Positions 62,401-64,000 of a stretch of 64,000 nucleotides of DNA are shown piece after piece (positions within the stretch are counted from its first letter, which is position 1; each line of letters opens with the position of its first letter). A program made the position numbers and the translations under genes. The DNA is from Litomosoides sigmodontis (lineage: Eukaryota; Nematoda; Chromadorea; Rhabditida; Onchocercidae), in the NCBI GenBank assembly GCA_963070105.1, contig OY718807.1:6366983-6430982 (forward strand). The letters are read 5' to 3'. Below the pieces are notes generated by a model, which worked only from the letters and a program-made list of their open reading frames with translations, was not told where the DNA came from and ran no database searches.

Positions 62401-63758
62401 CTCTAGCATTCCTCAGGTGGAGATTATCCGATTAATCGACCTAACCTCTGTTTTGAAATGCGAGTCTGCGAACTGCGCGCGCTTGTTTTACCGAGAATAA
62501 TTTATACGCAGGAAGTGATGAGTGGGTTGTTGAAAAGGTTCTCTCGCTCTTTGTCGTCTCTGCTCACTACTGTAGTCTCTCCGCTTTGTTGCAACTGCTT
62601 CAGTGGGACGAGAATTTAGTTGCTTACCTTGCTAATTGCTCATCTGCCCGTGAATTTAAGGTCCAGGATGTCAGTGCTTGGTCAAAATTAGCTTGTTCTA
62701 CTCGATTTGACTGTTTAAGCTTTAAAATGATGAAGATGAGAGGTGTTGTTTTAAAGTGAATCACAAATAAGGAAAGCAACCTGTTGCTTGGTGCTACGAA
62801 TTATGCGGCGCTACCATCATAATTGTGTGACGCGGAATGCATGTATCATTCAGCTATTTTATATTTCAGTAAAATACATTTGATCTTTTCTGAAATCACC
62901 TATTGATCATAATCCATGATCTTTAGGTAACAAATTTTCCTATATTATAAAATTAATTCGTAATCAATATACTTTAATTAATCTAAAAAAAATGAACGTG
63001 ATGAAGGCCATTTCACATTTAACTTCTTCACTGTAATCAGTCATTTGATGAAAAATCTTTGAAATTTCAAAAGAAATTAAAAAGTTGAAAATCCATAAAA
63101 CCAACGGGAAGATTTCTGAAGCCAACAAACTTTGTTTATTTCAGCTAACTGATCAGTTGAAAAAAAGTGAAATAATTTAATTTTTTGCACTTTGCTCAGT
63201 TAATTTCTAATTTCATTGCTACATTCATTTTAACAGCTGCTTTTTCTGCCTGCTACACACACTATCACCTCTTCCACCGCTAATTTAATCCCAACTAAAT
63301 TTGGCAGAAAAAAAGAAATTTCACTATTTTTAATCAATTTCAATTTTTGAATTACTGTTAGTTTCAAAATGAAATAACGTAGTTTCTTGGGGTTTGAATA
63401 GGGATCGAAATTGGAATTTGCTCGCACAGCTTAAAATTTTCCTTTACTTTACAACTTTGACGTTCATCTTAGAGAGTGGCGCTGACCAGTGCAGTGGACA
63501 ATCATCTGTTTTGAATGTAGCAAGAAGGAGTGAATTTTGCATTAAGTGAATGAATGCGTGCGTGCTGCGCTACTCTTCATTTTCAACCTGCAATCCTCAA
63601 TGTGCCAAAACAACAACATTTCACATCTTTTAATCAAAATCAAACTTTCCACTGCAAAAGCGTTATCATCCCTCCGTGGAGCAGAACTCACTCACTCATC
63701 CATAGTGATAATTCGAAGGCTTATCACACTCACAATCACTGATCGTATCCTCCTCTTC

Positions 63759-63800
63759 TGACGTCATCCTCACTGCAACCCATGGCTTTTAGCTTAAATA
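63759..63800 (+). promoter_or_regulatory. CRE plus TATA-like box, probable core promoter of a gene past the right edge
   Basis: A perfect CRE palindrome TGACGTCA (63759-63766) is followed 28 bases later by the TATA-like TTAAATA (63794-63800). Transcription would be expected to start near 63825-63835. A donor-like GCAG|GTAATG near 63931 would end a short first exon. The direction is inferred from motif order. Confidence 0.35.
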
Positions 63801-64000
63801 GCGGAAGCTCGAACGATGAAAGCATTTATTTTCAGCGCAGAACGTAAAACACTGTTCGGAAGGTCACAACGGACAAATTTCACGCACGGAAAAACTGATG
63901 GACTTTTTGTTTTCGGAAAAGAATAGCAGGTAATGCACTTGGGGGCGAGAGCACTGCATCAGTGTAATGAGAATGAGAGGTGAGTTTCGGTCACTTCAAT

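Larger units (their letters stand above)
61963..64000. other. Intergenic region with GC-rich island and right-edge promoter
   Basis: About 2 kb after the 263-aa gene with no supported coding region. A GC-rich, C-rich block lies at 62215-62400, which stands out from AT-rich flanks. The last 250 bases hold CRE and TATA-like motifs and a possible donor (AGCAG|GTAATG near 63931), so a gene may begin here and continue past the edge. Confidence 0.45.

Noticed and set aside
1..64000. tRNA, rRNA, spliced-leader RNA genes, CRISPR arrays, transposase or reverse-transcriptase frames, bacterial insertions
   Set aside because: Looked for by eye (cloverleaf arms, 5S and SL motifs, regular spaced repeats, catalytic motifs, composition shifts). 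None supported.

Overview
The window is nuclear DNA of an AT-rich animal. I read it as a nematode, most likely a filarial or other clade III worm. The gene set matches nematode orthologues (lpd-3/BLTP1, XPG, QSOX, an ADP/ATP-type carrier, AMPK beta). Introns are about 100-500 bases long. Several start codons sit just downstream of a TTTCAG-type acceptor, as expected for spliced-leader trans-splicing. The species assignment is inference. I saw no bacterial insertion, transposon coding region, rRNA, tRNA or CRISPR array.

Layout. (1) 1-26.2 kb, minus strand: one very large multi-exon gene, the orthologue of BLTP1/KIAA1109/Tweek (C. elegans lpd-3), a bridge-like lipid-transfer protein; its C-terminal few hundred residues lie beyond the left edge. 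(2) 26.2-27.4 kb: a divergent intergenic space with a small plus-strand reading frame that begins like a mitochondrial presequence. (3) 27.4-34.3 kb, plus: XPG/ERCC5-type structure-specific endonuclease with all its catalytic blocks. (4) 34.3-41.1 kb: about 6.7 kb with no supported gene, holding microsatellites. (5) 41.1-47.7 kb, plus: membrane-anchored quiescin sulfhydryl oxidase, 15 exons, 678 aa. (6) 47.7-51.5 kb: mostly non-coding, with two candidate exons of an unrecognised gene. (7) 51.5-53.9 kb, plus: a divergent ADP/ATP carrier, 8 exons, 303 aa, with two GC-AG introns. (8) 54.4-55.0 kb, minus: a small coiled-coil protein. (9) 56.7-58.9 kb, plus: AMPK beta subunit, 5 exons, 290 aa. (10) 60.0-62.0 kb, plus: an unrecognised 263-aa protein in 6 exons whose phases all agree. 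(11) 62-64 kb: a GC-rich island, then a likely core promoter for a gene beyond the right edge.

These are unrelated housekeeping genes (lipid transport, DNA repair, oxidative folding, mitochondrial exchange, energy sensing), not a pathway cluster. lpd-3 and XPG are divergent and may share a promoter. The carrier and the coiled-coil gene are convergent. Exon coordinates are read by eye from conserved protein blocks, splice consensus and phase continuity. They are firm for QSOX, the carrier, AMPK beta and the 263-aa gene, and partial for lpd-3 and XPG. I found no convincing new biological system. The best leads are the unrecognised genes, the odd carrier and its GC-AG introns, and a few structured repeats.
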